A stretch of DNA of 64,000 bases from the NCBI GenBank assembly GCA_947184155.2, contig CAMXCT020000509.1, forward strand, positions 178,666-242,665, given 5' to 3'. The stretch's first letter is position 1, and every line of letters begins with the position of its first letter. The notes below the pieces were generated by a model. It saw only the letters and a list, made by a program, of their open reading frames with translations, did not search any database and was not told the origin of the DNA. Position numbers and translations under genes: made by a program. The DNA is from Cladocopium goreaui (lineage: Eukaryota; Sar; Dinophyceae; Suessiales; Symbiodiniaceae). This document shows positions 51,334-61,372 of the stretch, piece by piece.

Positions 51334-52510
51334 ATGACGCAATGGATAGGGGACAAGTGGAGGTTGAAGGCAGGCCCACAGCTTGGCCAAACGAACATCA
51401 ATGAGTTAACTGAAGCCACCACTACAGGAAATAACCCAGAACTTCGCCGCTGTGGCTACAACGAATCTTTTGTCCAAGAATATGATGGCATCAAGGTGTA
51501 CCATCACCAAGGCAGCTATCAGCATCTCGGCCCTCAGGTCTATTCGTGGGCCTTCTATGAATATCGAATGGTTATCAACTCGGAGTGCTGGAACATTATT
51601 ATTGATGAGAACATGAAGGAACGGCAGTTTCCCAGGCTCTAACTCCGTTAAGCTCACACACGACTTCTGCCATATTGATTCTGAAAGCAGCGATGACGTA
51701 TACACTAGCTTCAGTTTCGTAGAAATGGGAGGCCGCACTATATGGCCCTTTTACACCACGGAGTCCTTCCAGGAAGACCTGTGGATCTGGGTCAGTCCTC
51801 GCAGATTCGCCATCATATCCAACCATCCGAATAATGAGAAGCTGAATCACTTCTACTCGAATAAGATGCATAAACATCATATTCTAGCCAACAGAGCGAA
51901 GTGCTGGAATACCTATACAGTGGACACTGATGGCAGCAAAAAGAAGGACTGCCTCATTGCCCTCAACAAAGATACAAGGATTTGTTGGGCTGATCAAGAA
52001 ACTTTTGCCACAGGGTTTGAAGACAAATATGATATGCGACCGACAGCACATAAAGGAGCAATGTCCTATGGGAAACGCAAACACCCAGGCCCCACGGGAC
52101 AAGGCATTGCCAAACCTTTCGATGCTACAGGTACCTATAGTGCCCGAGACATGCAAGCTCTAAATGCCACCTTTGCCAATCCAGAACAAGCGGCCTCCTC
52201 ACCACCAGAGAAAGCCAAGGGAGCAGCAACTGCTGAGCAATGGACATGCGGACAAGTGCCGCCACTTGCACCTATGGCAGAAGGAGGTGACAGGAAAGAC
52301 CCGCAACTAGCCTATGCAAGAACACTGCTAACCGTTTTTCAAGAGGCAGTGAATCAAATGGCAACTGTTGTGAAGAACCTGGAACAAATCCAGACAGAAA
52401 GTGTGGCCGGAGGTGGTGCGAGCCCAACCAAGGAGTTGACGCAAGAGCAATCACAGGACGAGAACCAAGCTGCTGAAGCAGGGAAGCAGCAGCAGGACTC
52501 ACATCAGTGA
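51334..52510 (+). CDS. Unknown protein, two frames joined near 51625
   Basis: ATG 51334 (M-T-Q-W-I-G-D-K-W-R-L-K-A-G-P) opens ~100 codons to a stop at 51640-51642. The neighbouring frame is open from ~51620 and continues sensibly (S-N-S-V-K-L-T-H-D-F-C-H-I-D-S-E-S-S, then V-E-M-G-G-R-T-I-W-P-F-Y) to 52510. I read it as one gene of ~390 residues with a single-base shift, either a decay mark or an assembly error. The N-terminal two-thirds is rich in W/Y/H and looks globular; the C-terminal ~130 residues are polar, Q/E/A-rich and probably disordered. Family unknown. Confidence 0.5.
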
Positions 52511-52919
52511 ACGCGAGCAGGACGTTGGATGTACATGATCGTAGCGAAGACTGCTGACATGCATCCTTCTGACGGTGACTAAAAAGGCGTGCCTGTCTGA
52601 TCGGGAGCTAGTCATTAGTCGCCGGTAAGGTGCCGTAGGACTTAAACATTGGGAACTGACCTGCTTGTTTTGCAATGCTGTTTCTTTCTGCTCCCCATAA
52701 GGTACACCCAGGCTGATCCCCTCCCTCTTCCCTATTTTTCGTTTGTCTTTCGCAGCTTCTGGTGTCTGTTTATGGGCTCAAAACCACTGATTGTCCTACA
52801 GCAGTCGCCTCGCATCCCGCTTGATTTAGGTGTTCGGATCAACCCATGACTAACCGTTATGACTGCCCCCGAGTGAATACTTTCTCCCCAAGGCTTGGTA
52901 TCATAGTAGATATACTGCA
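52511..52919 (+). other. Spacer
   Basis: No coding signal. It is moderately pyrimidine-rich. The next gene's ATG is at 52920. Confidence 0.5.
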
Positions 52920-54029
52920 ATGCGGATAGCTGTGCGCCATGGTATCAATGGGAACGAAGAGCTGGCCACACAGGTGGTTGCTGGTGTAACAGTCGGATGG
53001 GATCTCATGCAACAGATAGCCCTGAGGCTTGCCTTAGATTCCCCGTTTCAGATTGTGCTCTACCTGAACAGCACAGCGGAAATCCTCTCTCCGGTACGAA
53101 CCATCAGTTCTCAGATGGCGCCCCTGGACTCAGAGGTATGCTATCTGGTGCAAAAATTGCAATACCCAACCGCCGAGCACTACCAAACGCTAATGACCGC
53201 GCTATATGAAAAAGATGTCATTGATCTTCTATACCTTCTAGGCCAAGGGATTGACCTTACGTGGAGTGTTCCAGATGGTGGCCACACCAGCTCATTGCTC
53301 ACACTGGCAATCTTCCGAGACAACGACAGTGACACATATAAGTTTCAAGCCTCCAAGGACCTGCATTTCCCCCGGCCTGGGGTCAGCCTTACGTATCTGC
53401 TCTTGCAATCGTTGGCTAACCCCAACATCCTCCCGCCAAAGCAGCAGCCGACTACTATGTTGGAACTGGCAGTTGAACTCGGCAACTCACATCTGGTCCA
53501 GTTACTCCTAGACGAAAGAGCAATGGTGCACCCTGAGGGTGCCGCGGTGCCGCCTTTGATGACGGCCGTTTTGCATCGACACAGGAGAAATGTGCAATTG
53601 CTACTGGATGCGAGGGCAGACCCGTGGAAGACTACACCCATCGTCTCGCTGTGTGACCATCCATGGTACTGGTTTGGCTTCCTGTCACGCCACGAATCTG
53701 TCAATGCGGTACAAGTATCCTTTGTCCAAGGTTCAGAGGATACAGTGGCTGATCTCCTCCCCAATGACACTCAGATCCAACAAAGCGCAGGCGAGACTGC
53801 ACACCCAAGTTTTGATGACACTGCCATGACGGACCACGCGAAGCTCCTCTTAGGCAACCTAGTCCAGAAGTATTACAGCACCAGACCTCATCTAATGAGA
53901 GGGTGCTATACGCCGCACCGATGGCGACGTGTTTTGGAAGGCCTCTACCTGCCTGTTCGAATCAGAGAAGAACTTCGTCGCCCTGCTGGATTGGCCCGGC
54001 CTGGAACACTGCTGGATCAGGTAGACTGA
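52920..54029 (+). CDS. Ankyrin-repeat protein with ubiquitin-like N-terminus
   Basis: ATG 52920. Residues ~1-70 (M-R-I-A-V-R-H-G ... V-G-W-D-L-M-Q-Q-I-A-L-R-L) resemble the short ubiquitin-like start common in dinoflagellate ankyrin proteins. Ankyrin-type helices follow: D-V-I-D-L-L-Y-L-L-G-Q-G-I-D-L (~102), M-L-E-L-A-V-E-L-G-N-S-H-L-V-Q-L-L-L-D-E (~180) and P-P-L-M-T-A-V-L-H-R-H-R-R-N-V-Q-L-L-L-D (~210), each ending in the A-D/A-M turn. The C-terminal ~110 residues are not repeats. The frame is uninterrupted. Protein-protein binding is the likely role; partners unknown. Confidence 0.65.
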   Translation: MRIAVRHGINGNEELATQVVAGVTVGWDLMQQIALRLALDSPFQIVLYLNSTAEILSPVRTISSQMAPLDSEVCYLVQKLQYPTAEHYQTLMTALYEKDVIDLLYLLGQGIDLTWSVPDGGHTSSLLTLAIFRDNDSDTYKFQASKDLHFPRPGVSLTYLLLQSLANPNILPPKQQPTTMLELAVELGNSHLVQLLLDERAMVHPEGAAVPPLMTAVLHRHRRNVQLLLDARADPWKTTPIVSLCDHPWYWFGFLSRHESVNAVQVSFVQGSEDTVADLLPNDTQIQQSAGETAHPSFDDTAMTDHAKLLLGNLVQKYYSTRPHLMRGCYTPHRWRRVLEGLYLPVRIREELRRPAGLARPGTLLDQVD

Positions 54030-55231
54030 TGCCAATTACCGTAATGCCTGTAGCGCGGATCAACAAAGGAGTGAGCACCAGCTGCCAATGGATGTACTGC
54101 TGCTCTTTCTTGTGAGCATTGTTTAGTTTAGTCACATCTTTGACCCTTTCCAACTGCACGTTACTACATCTCACGTGTTTTTTGGTTTGTGTTTGTCTTG
54201 GCTAGTTATAAGGTATATCTACCGTGAGGAAATCGGAGAGGACGACTCGACCAAGGCTAAAATTATGGGATTTCATCAGAAGTCACGGTTCCTTAGGTCA
54301 AGCCACATAAGTGGAGGTGTCCCCTGGCCGCCCTAGGCACGCTTGACTGATTCATCAAAATCCATCTACTGAAGTATGTGACACTTAGCTACATACTTAG
54401 TGTTCAGACCGATGAGGGTTAATTCTCTTCGTGCCTGCGTATCGCTGCCCGCTATGGCTCAAATCAGCGAATAGTGGTGTATCTCCTTGCCCTGGTTCAG
54501 AGTTTACCCTAGTACTCTGGCAACCGTCCCTTGTTTCCTTGCAGTCTGTTGCTGGGGGTGCTTCGCTGTTGTGCTGTGGGTGCTTCTTTGGCCGTATCAT
54601 CCTCTCCCCTGCCTACACTGCACCGGCTCTCTTCTCTCTTACTGGGTGACTTATAGGTACCTGACTTTTCTGGCCGTAGACTGGCTCAGGACTGTCAGTG
54701 CCTCACGCCCCCTTTGTTTTTGCTTGGTTTGTTGTCTCTCTTCCCGCTGTTTGTGCTCCTTTTCCTCTTTTGTCTCTCCCTTTCTGTCTCTGGGCCTGTC
54801 CTGGGCGGTGCGTCCCCTCCCCTCTCCCTTCCCTCTCGGTCCCTCTTCCCCCTTGTCTTTGTTTGTTTGTTTACCTCCCTGGGTGTTTGGTCTGCTCTGT
54901 TTTGTTAGCTGTACCTGCATACCCGGGTCCTCCTTTGCTGTTTGTCTTGCTTGTTTGTTTGTACCCTTGGATTGGTGCCTGGTCTTTCTGGCCGTAGACT
55001 GGTCCAGGATTTCCAGCACCGTCCCTCCCCTCCCAATTTTGTTTTAGACTCGGCTCTTTCCATCCTGATCGATTATCTCTTTGTGTTACATCCCCCGTAA
55101 AGACTCCAGTGTGGTACTTCTGGCCGTAGACTGGTCAGGGGTATCACGTGACTGGACCCCCCAAGCAATACCATTTCAGCACTGTCTCTGGCCGTAGACT
55201 GGTCCAGGGGCTTTGCCTCCCAACTTTTATT
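54030..55231 (+). other. Pyrimidine-rich spacer with four copies of a CCGTAGAC motif
   Basis: Mostly T/C-rich DNA (strongest 54690-55060) without coding signal. It contains ttctggccgtagactgg followed by ctcagg, tccagg or tcagg at 54668-54690, 54986-55008, 55118-55139 and 55185-55208. The last copy ends 24 nt before the ATG at 55232. Confidence 0.7.
54668..55208 (+). repeat. CCGTAGAC motif, four copies upstream of the 55.2-kb gene
   Basis: The four copies share ctggccgtagactggtc or ctggccgtagactggctc. Another copy is at 51052-51074 and variants (ccgtagacgtg / ccatagacgtg) are at 50123-50145, 63058-63079 and 63143-63164. The core resembles the dinoflagellate spliced leader (DCCGTAGCCATTTTGGCTCAAG) with its middle CATTTT missing. 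Confidence 0.6.
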
Positions 55232-58200
55232 ATGGACCTCCTGACTAGGCAGCAAGCGCAACACCATTGGTTCGAAGCTGACCCCCTAGCGAAATTTGAT
55301 GACCTTTTGGAAGCCTTAGGCCTCTACAAGGATATTTCAACGGAGTACGGTTTGAATCAGTCGGTACATCATCAGTGGCGGTTTGGAGACCCCCACAAGA
55401 AGTCCGGTGACCCTGATCGGCACGACTATGAGATAAAGGTCGTGGATGGCGTTGAGGTAGCGCCAGGACCAGTGTGGCACAGTCTGTATCGATGGATTAT
55501 CAGCCAAGCTGCTGACTTTCTAGCCTTCCAGACTGTCTACCTCATCACTGACAATCGAGACCTTTTGGCAGAGACTGTGTCCAGCACCGCAGGGCTAAGT
55601 CACTGGCCCATGGTCGCTGCGTGGTGGAAGGCGCGAATACGATATGTGGGCCCGTATGGTGAACGTACCACGGTTGTATTTGTGCCTATATCGGCAGACA
55701 CGGGTCTGGATAAGGTGCACCCCACGTGGGCGGGCACCTATATTTTGGATGCGTGTGTTTTTCTTTTCCCAGACATCAACTTTGCTCTCATCGATAGTGA
55801 CTGTGTGCCTGTCACACTGTTCGAAATTCAAGAGCTGTGGCTGTCATGTGCTGAGCCTGACTCCTCAAAAGATGAAGGCCGACAGCCGGCAGCAATCCCG
55901 AGCAGTCCGATTGCTCCTGCACAGAAGAGAGCAAGATCAGTTGACACGGGGCAAGCCACGCAACAGCAACCGGGCCCCCCTATCAAGCTGCCTAAGTCAC
56001 GAAGCGTAGAGAACCTTGTGGCCAGTGCTGTAAGGTCGCCACCTCCTGCCCATACAGGAAATTTTGAGGATGAGGTTGACTTTGGTGGGTCTGAACCATC
56101 GAGCCCACACCCAACTGAGTGTGAAGAGGAAAAGAGCAGAAACTCCACGCCAACGGCCCAGTCGTGCCTGGGATCGACTGATAAGCGAGCTACCGCTGAA
56201 ACACCAAAACCTGTGGCCAACAAAGGTATCATCCTGGTTAGTGAAGCCTTCACAGAAATCAATGCTGGACTGGTCATTGTGTTGGCATCTGGACATCGCA
56301 GCCCAATTCAGGAGTCGGATGTTGTAGACCCTGAGCGTGACCCAGACGAGCTTGCCGCTATCGCCAGCACAGCCTACCTTGGCCATGTTGAAAGCTACCT
56401 TTCGACCACCCAACCGCCTTGCGATACTGAAACAGCCGTGTCCAGTGGCTTGCTAGGATCACCGCTTGTAGGCACCGCCACTCGATGTGCGGCTGACTGG
56501 TGTCATGCTTGGAGCATATTGGGACAATGGTCAGGTTTGGTCACTTTTCCTGTGCCTGCAACGGGTCAGTGGCCTCGGCATGGACACTTGCGAGGAATCC
56601 TTGATGGCTTCCAAGGCAGACAACCCAACTTTCATAAGTGGGCCCGGCCCGCCTATGAGCAAGGGGCCCTGCCAACACTCAGTCTCCTCCCAGGCGAGGT
56701 TGCGATTAAAGTGCTAGCAGGAGACAAGATTTACCAGGCTATGGAGATTGAACCGGGCTTCATGAGGCCTGCCATATTGCATGGCTTTGGAACAAGGGCC
56801 AAGCAACGGCTACCATCGCGACTTGAGGAATTGGCGCAGTTTGGCTGGTTACCATTAGCAGCAGCCCTGTTTGGGACAGCAGAGTGGCAGCCACAGTGGC
56901 TCCACCACAACTTTCTTCCGGTCATAGGCCTGCGTGTCCATGCGAAGATCCCTCCGTCCCCGCTGTCGTACCAGCAGCAAGTGGCGTTACTGGGATTGTG
57001 GGAACGAAGACCTGCCATCGGAACTCCGTGTCGGGCCCTTGCCCAGGCTGCTGTACTCACATTTGGCCTCCCAACAGTTTTTCGCGCACCAGAGGAGTGG
57101 ACAACAGCAGTGAAAGGAGAAGTTTTCGATCTCGTGCCGTGTTCCCAGCGGATCTATACGGGTGAGGCAGCCAACACGTCACAAGCTCCGCATTCTCTGG
57201 TTGATCGACCGAAGAAATGGGCACAGTGGGTTCTTTCGATGAATAGTCTGTGGCAAGAGGACTCCCCCATGCCGGATCGACCCCTCACAGTGCACTGCAG
57301 TGGACTGGGTGGCGGACTGCTAAGCCCTGATCATGATTACGACCTCTTCTTCCAGAACCATGCGCAAATGAAAGTGTATGGCCCCTCGCTGGCGATGACA
57401 GATGATTGGGAGCAGCGCATCACTCAACTCGGGCTGACTAAAACTACGCATGAGTATGCAATCTACCAGCTTTTCTCCACTGCCCTGGGATGGAGTGCAT
57501 GGAAGGCTTTTTTGCCGGATAGATTTGCCAATCTCAAGCTTTTGATCACCCGTGCTATACGGCTACTGACTGCGGCGACCATCCGGCCAGCACATGCAAG
57601 GCCTCCCCATCCCACATGGGTCACTGCAGTTCGTCAAATCTTCAGGTGCTATCACCCACAGGGCAAAATGCTGTTGTTGCGAGCCTGTTTTCCTCATTAT
57701 GTGTCAGCATCCATCCCAGACGGAATAAGGGACATCGATGTACTTGGCTTCTCGGCGGGATCGTACACTGGATTGGCAATCCACAAAGTGCTCAATGAAT
57801 TCGATTGCTTCCCAGGTACCACTAAGGTAGCTGCAATTGCCACTCCGCCTGAAATGCTGAGGCTGACAACTGGGGAACGAAGAGTGGTGCTTCTGCATTG
57901 CCTTGAAGACCGACTCTGCGTGTGGCACCCTGACACCCTCACAGACCTTAGCTATAATGTCGTCCTCATCGACGGGCAGCCATTCTGGAGTGGCCGAGCA
58001 CGACATGCGTATGGACATCTATTGTTCACACCAATTGAGGAAGGTACCCATCATATTGATTATCTCCAGATTACGACCCGTGAGGTCATACCACATGGGA
58101 TACGATGTGAGGGGCTCCTACGAGTTCTCTCATGGGTTAGCTTTGATCTCCCTGACCATTGCAAACGTACCCTAAGTTCGCTTCTGAGATTCTCCAGGCT

Positions 58201-58300
58201 GCTGGCAAGGGATGCCCTGATCTACATATGGTGCCATGGGATGGCAGGGATGTCAGAGATGACCCCCTTGCTACAGAACAGGATCTGCGACAGGTCTTGA
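55232..58300 (+). CDS. Large protein with glycosyltransferase-like and serine-hydrolase-like regions
   Basis: ATG 55232 (M-D-L-L-T-R-Q-Q-A-Q-H-H-W-F-E); no ATG lies upstream in this frame. Residues ~40-220 include Y-L-I-T-D-N-R-D-L and F-P-D-I-N-F-A-L-I-D-S-D-C-V-P-V, a D-x-D pattern like glycosyltransferases that hold a metal-bound nucleotide sugar. Residues ~225-370 are polar and disordered. The C-terminal third has V-L-G-F-S-A-G-S-Y-T-G (about residue 835), a G-x-S-x-G nucleophile elbow, followed by a candidate acid and H (G-T-H-H-I-D-Y), as in alpha/beta hydrolases. The frame ends at 58300, but from ~58160 the sense continues in the next frame. Both enzymatic calls rest on short motifs. 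Confidence 0.55.
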   Translation: MDLLTRQQAQHHWFEADPLAKFDDLLEALGLYKDISTEYGLNQSVHHQWRFGDPHKKSGDPDRHDYEIKVVDGVEVAPGPVWHSLYRWIISQAADFLAFQTVYLITDNRDLLAETVSSTAGLSHWPMVAAWWKARIRYVGPYGERTTVVFVPISADTGLDKVHPTWAGTYILDACVFLFPDINFALIDSDCVPVTLFEIQELWLSCAEPDSSKDEGRQPAAIPSSPIAPAQKRARSVDTGQATQQQPGPPIKLPKSRSVENLVASAVRSPPPAHTGNFEDEVDFGGSEPSSPHPTECEEEKSRNSTPTAQSCLGSTDKRATAETPKPVANKGIILVSEAFTEINAGLVIVLASGHRSPIQESDVVDPERDPDELAAIASTAYLGHVESYLSTTQPPCDTETAVSSGLLGSPLVGTATRCAADWCHAWSILGQWSGLVTFPVPATGQWPRHGHLRGILDGFQGRQPNFHKWARPAYEQGALPTLSLLPGEVAIKVLAGDKIYQAMEIEPGFMRPAILHGFGTRAKQRLPSRLEELAQFGWLPLAAALFGTAEWQPQWLHHNFLPVIGLRVHAKIPPSPLSYQQQVALLGLWERRPAIGTPCRALAQAAVLTFGLPTVFRAPEEWTTAVKGEVFDLVPCSQRIYTGEAANTSQAPHSLVDRPKKWAQWVLSMNSLWQEDSPMPDRPLTVHCSGLGGGLLSPDHDYDLFFQNHAQMKVYGPSLAMTDDWEQRITQLGLTKTTHEYAIYQLFSTALGWSAWKAFLPDRFANLKLLITRAIRLLTAATIRPAHARPPHPTWVTAVRQIFRCYHPQGKMLLLRACFPHYVSASIPDGIRDIDVLGFSAGSYTGLAIHKVLNEFDCFPGTTKVAAIATPPEMLRLTTGERRVVLLHCLEDRLCVWHPDTLTDLSYNVVLIDGQPFWSGRARHAYGHLLFTPIEEGTHHIDYLQITTREVIPHGIRCEGLLRVLSWVSFDLPDHCKRTLSSLLRFSRLLARDALIYIWCHGMAGMSEMTPLLQNRICDRS

Positions 58301-60762
58301 TCGACATGATCCCAATCCCTGGGCAGGCGAACGCGGAAGGAGGAGAACTCATGAGAAGCCTGCTAACTGAATTCCTCCGTGGTTTCTCCCTGCGCATATT
58401 GATCTTCCTGCTAGATATGGTGTTGCCTCAATTGGATGCTTACCATGCAGGTCGTCAGCTACAGCACCTGCAACCCTGGACCAGTGTTGTGTTGGCGCAA
58501 CGACAAGAGCGAGGTCAACCGGGAGTTGAGCTGGTAGTCCGATATGGATATGAGGCCTTTGCGGGATTTCATGTAATGCAGCTGCTCACTGAGTGCATTC
58601 CTCTCTTGCTCTTCAGCGACCCAAAGGCGGTTCCTTCCGCGTCACCATGGAGCCTATGTGAAAATGGCAACTTAGGAAGCATGGAAGCCAATGTGATGGC
58701 AGGTAGGGCCCTGTTTGGGCGTTTCCAGCTCCCCGAGGGCCCACGTCGCTGTGCCATTTTCCTGGTCCAAGAAAAAGTAATGCAAGGTACTAGTCGTTCC
58801 GCGGATTCCCGTGCATACCGTCGAATTGCCCCAAAGTCCCTTGAGCTAGTCCTGGTCTCCAGGCCTGTCGCATTTGCCTTTTGTGGCCGCCTCCTAGTGC
58901 AACAGCCAGCGGAAGTGGAATACTTTGACCCAGAGCGAGACTGGCCGAAACCTATTGTCTTCCATGCAAGCTTCTCTGTGTTGATGGAAGAAATGGCATT
59001 CCTTGGTGACACACGAAGTAGATGTGAATTGCTGGTTTTTGCACAGGCTAACCCGGCACGACTCCCATTGACAATGGGTATTCTTCAGCCCAATATCCCA
59101 GTGCGAAGAATGATGATTGAACGCAGAACGAAGCTGACAGATGCATTGGTCCGAGTGCTCTGTCGCCTACTGACACCCATTGGAGTTGCTCTCCCAGGTC
59201 CGCATGATGAATATATGCGCGACAGCCTACTCCCTTTGGCAGCGCATGGTGATGGGCATGTCCTTACTGTTGCAGTAGCATTGCTCCTGGCGATCCTCAC
59301 TGGCCGTTCTGACCTTTGTATCGCAGGCGTTTTTGGTGCCGGAAAGACGCGTTCCCTGGCGGTATTATTAATTGCCCTCAGCTGCGAACTAAGTGATTTC
59401 TATGCGATCGTGTACACCAAAGAAAACGTTGCTGCAAAAGCCTTAGCGGATCAAATCAGCGACCTAGCTCCACCAACGCGAACAGCCTTTGGACGGTTAC
59501 TGGGTCGCATCGAGGAAGGCAAAGGCGAAGCGTATGCAACCAAAATTGATGTTCGATGCAGTGATCGCAATAGAGTTATTGCTGAAAAACGCATATTGAT
59601 TGCGACCGGAGGCTCCGCTACGGCGGAAATGGCCATGAAATACTCGTCTTTTAGTCTCTGGCTCTCTAAGGTCTGGCTTGCATTTATGGATGAAAGTCAA
59701 CAGTACGGCAACTACCATGAAATTGCCGCTCTTGCTGCAATCCAGCAACCAGCACTGCTTGTATTTGTCGGTGACCACAGGCAAACACCTGGAGGCCTCT
59801 CCAAGGGAAGGGCTGCAGCAGCGAATAGACAGAAGCTTCTTCACCGTCCCTTGGGGCTACGAGCTTTGAATCGCCCTGGCGACTATTTGCCCCCTGCCCG
59901 GCTCAGCAAGTTAATTGCACTCCTATGGCCGGATGCGAGCCAGGACAACGACTCTGAAGTGGCGCGGCTACTCAACCTTGGCCAAGCACCACACACAGGA
60001 ACTTGGGCTACTGCAACAACTGCCCAGCATCTACCAATTTCCTTGGCACGCCTTTTCAGTGAGGAAACGCTCAGCCACCTGAATGTTCAGAGTTGCCTGA
60101 TTTCTGCAATACTGGCTGTTTTGCTTATTGCTACTGCGCCAGAAGAATTTGGCATCCCTGAGTGTACAACTACGATTGAAGCAGCTGGCCTAGATGGTCC
60201 GCATAGATGGGGCATCATCCTGCCCAACAGCTCCAGAGTGTCCCTGTTGACGTATAAAGCCATCGTCGCAGTCAGATACCCGGAATTGGTGCTACATGAT
60301 CAGGATCCCATCCAAATAGGCCATTTTGTCCCCCACGATTACACGGTTGGGCAGGGAGGCTTTCGTACTGTGTTATGGGAAGTACCCAGAGATTCCAGAG
60401 ACCTCCTGGCTGCCATTGAGGATATCGTAGTATTTCTCAACTATCTCCAAAAGTGCTATCGGGACTTCAATCAAGGAGCGACGGCGCAGCTCCTGGTAAT
60501 GTGTAATCGCACGGCAGTACGCACACACACAACTTTTGCAGCATGGCTTCCAGGCTGCTTGGTTTGGAGGTCTGCGGATCGCCACAACCTCGTCAGCAGC
60601 AGGGGCCACTGCGCGAATAGCAGTTGCGGTCCAGACAGGATGTGGTTTCCTCAGTGGGGGCCGTCGAGGGGCAACGGTAGAAGACAAAGAGGACTGCTTT
60701 GGGCGAGCCACTGTCGCGCTCACCAGAGCCATTCAGCATACATACATCGTCTCCCCCATTGA
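58162..60762 (+). CDS. SF1 (UPF1/NFX1-like) helicase, N-terminal and motor part
   Basis: No ATG at the start: the frame opens after a TGA at 58153 and its sense begins about Q-T-Y-P-K-F-A-S-E-I, continuous with the preceding gene after a phase change. Residue numbers count from 58159. An ~380-residue N-terminal region is followed by Walker A (G-V-F-G-A-G-K-T-R-S, ~390), motif Ia-like Y-T-K-E-N-V-A-A-K-A-L-A, Walker B F-M-D-E-S-Q-Q (~508) and motif III V-G-D-H-R-Q-T-P-G-G (~537). The second RecA domain starts in this frame (G-I-I-L-P-N-S-S-R-V) but its last motifs lie in the next one; after ~60545 this frame is nonsense. The Q-x-P-G-G spacing and insert lengths fit UPF1-like RNA/DNA helicases. 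Confidence 0.7.
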   Translation, partial: QTYPKFASEILQAAGKGCPDLHMVPWDGRDVRDDPLATEQDLRQVLIDMIPIPGQANAEGGELMRSLLTEFLRGFSLRILIFLLDMVLPQLDAYHAGRQLQHLQPWTSVVLAQRQERGQPGVELVVRYGYEAFAGFHVMQLLTECIPLLLFSDPKAVPSASPWSLCENGNLGSMEANVMAGRALFGRFQLPEGPRRCAIFLVQEKVMQGTSRSADSRAYRRIAPKSLELVLVSRPVAFAFCGRLLVQQPAEVEYFDPERDWPKPIVFHASFSVLMEEMAFLGDTRSRCELLVFAQANPARLPLTMGILQPNIPVRRMMIERRTKLTDALVRVLCRLLTPIGVALPGPHDEYMRDSLLPLAAHGDGHVLTVAVALLLAILTGRSDLCIAGVFGAGKTRSLAVLLIALSCELSDFYAIVYTKENVAAKALADQISDLAPPTRTAFGRLLGRIEEGKGEAYATKIDVRCSDRNRVIAEKRILIATGGSATAEMAMKYSSFSLWLSKVWLAFMDESQQYGNYHEIAALAAIQQPALLVFVGDHRQTPGGLSKGRAAAANRQKLLHRPLGLRALNRPGDYLPPARLSKLIALLWPDASQDNDSEVARLLNLGQAPHTGTWATATTAQHLPISLARLFSEETLSHLNVQSCLISAILAVLLIATAPEEFGIPECTTTIEAAGLDGPHRWGIILPNSSRVSLLTYKAIVAVRYPELVLHDQDPIQIGHFVPHDYTVGQGGFRTVLWEVPRDSRDLLAAIEDIVVFLNYLQKCYRDFNQGATAQLLVMCNRTAVRTHTTFAAWLPGCLVWRSADRHNLVSSRGHCANSSCGPDRMWFPQWGPSRGNGRRQRGLLWASHCRAHQSHSAYIHRLPH

Positions 60763-61372
60763 TATGGCTGGGCTGATTGGGATGGCGCAGACGCTTGCGG
60801 TCTATCATTACGGGTACTATACCCTTAAAGATCGCACTGTCCAGTTTCATGAGCCCAAGCACGTGCCATCGGATGCAGAAGCGGTCCTTGAGTGGGGACT
60901 AAATACACCGTTTAATTCCCAAGACAAACCGCCTCTTGCCATAGCTATGGTAGTGACCGTGAATGGCGTGCGATCCCTTAAAAGGTTTCGATTGGTCATT
61001 GCACAGAAGTCAAAGCTGCGGCTCACGCAGGAAGTCATTGCAGCGCTAGCCTCCCACAGTCGTGACCACCGCCTCACGGCGAGCAGCTTCTTTCCGTGCT
61101 CTATAGATAGGGAATACCTGTATGGCTATGCCGGCGATGGATATCGCTCTCCACTTTGGTTGTGTGCTTCCCACAATGGCTCCCCTGTTCTGGCACACAG
61201 GCTCAGAGGAAGCAAGATGTATTTTCATCAAGCCACCAAAGATCGGCGAATATTACTCATCCCAGGTATCCACTATTTTGACGCGCACCGACTGCAACCA
61301 CTGCTATTGCAAGCTCCTGCACTGCAAGTGCATATGAGAGAGCCCTCTGGTAGGCCCGGAAGGGGCTGGTGA
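60536..61372 (+). CDS. SF1 helicase, C-terminal motifs (second frame)
   Basis: From about 60550 this frame carries the missing helicase motifs: L-R-I-A-T-T-S-S-A-A-G-A-T-A-R-I-A-V-A-V (motif Va-like) and G-R-A-T-V-A-L-T-R-A-I-Q-H-T (motif VI with its arginine). A ~200-residue C-terminal region without recognised domain follows. It therefore completes the helicase begun at 58162, with a +1 phase change near 60545. A tttgcag acceptor-like sequence sits at the switch, but no donor giving a short intron was found. Confidence 0.65.
   Translation: MQHGFQAAWFGGLRIATTSSAAGATARIAVAVQTGCGFLSGGRRGATVEDKEDCFGRATVALTRAIQHTYIVSPIDMAGLIGMAQTLAVYHYGYYTLKDRTVQFHEPKHVPSDAEAVLEWGLNTPFNSQDKPPLAIAMVVTVNGVRSLKRFRLVIAQKSKLRLTQEVIAALASHSRDHRLTASSFFPCSIDREYLYGYAGDGYRSPLWLCASHNGSPVLAHRLRGSKMYFHQATKDRRILLIPGIHYFDAHRLQPLLLQAPALQVHMREPSGRPGRGW

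Noticed and set aside
54397..55047. 186-residue plus and 122-residue minus ORFs
   Set aside because: Same composition effect in the pyrimidine-rich spacer; they run across the CCGTAGAC motifs.
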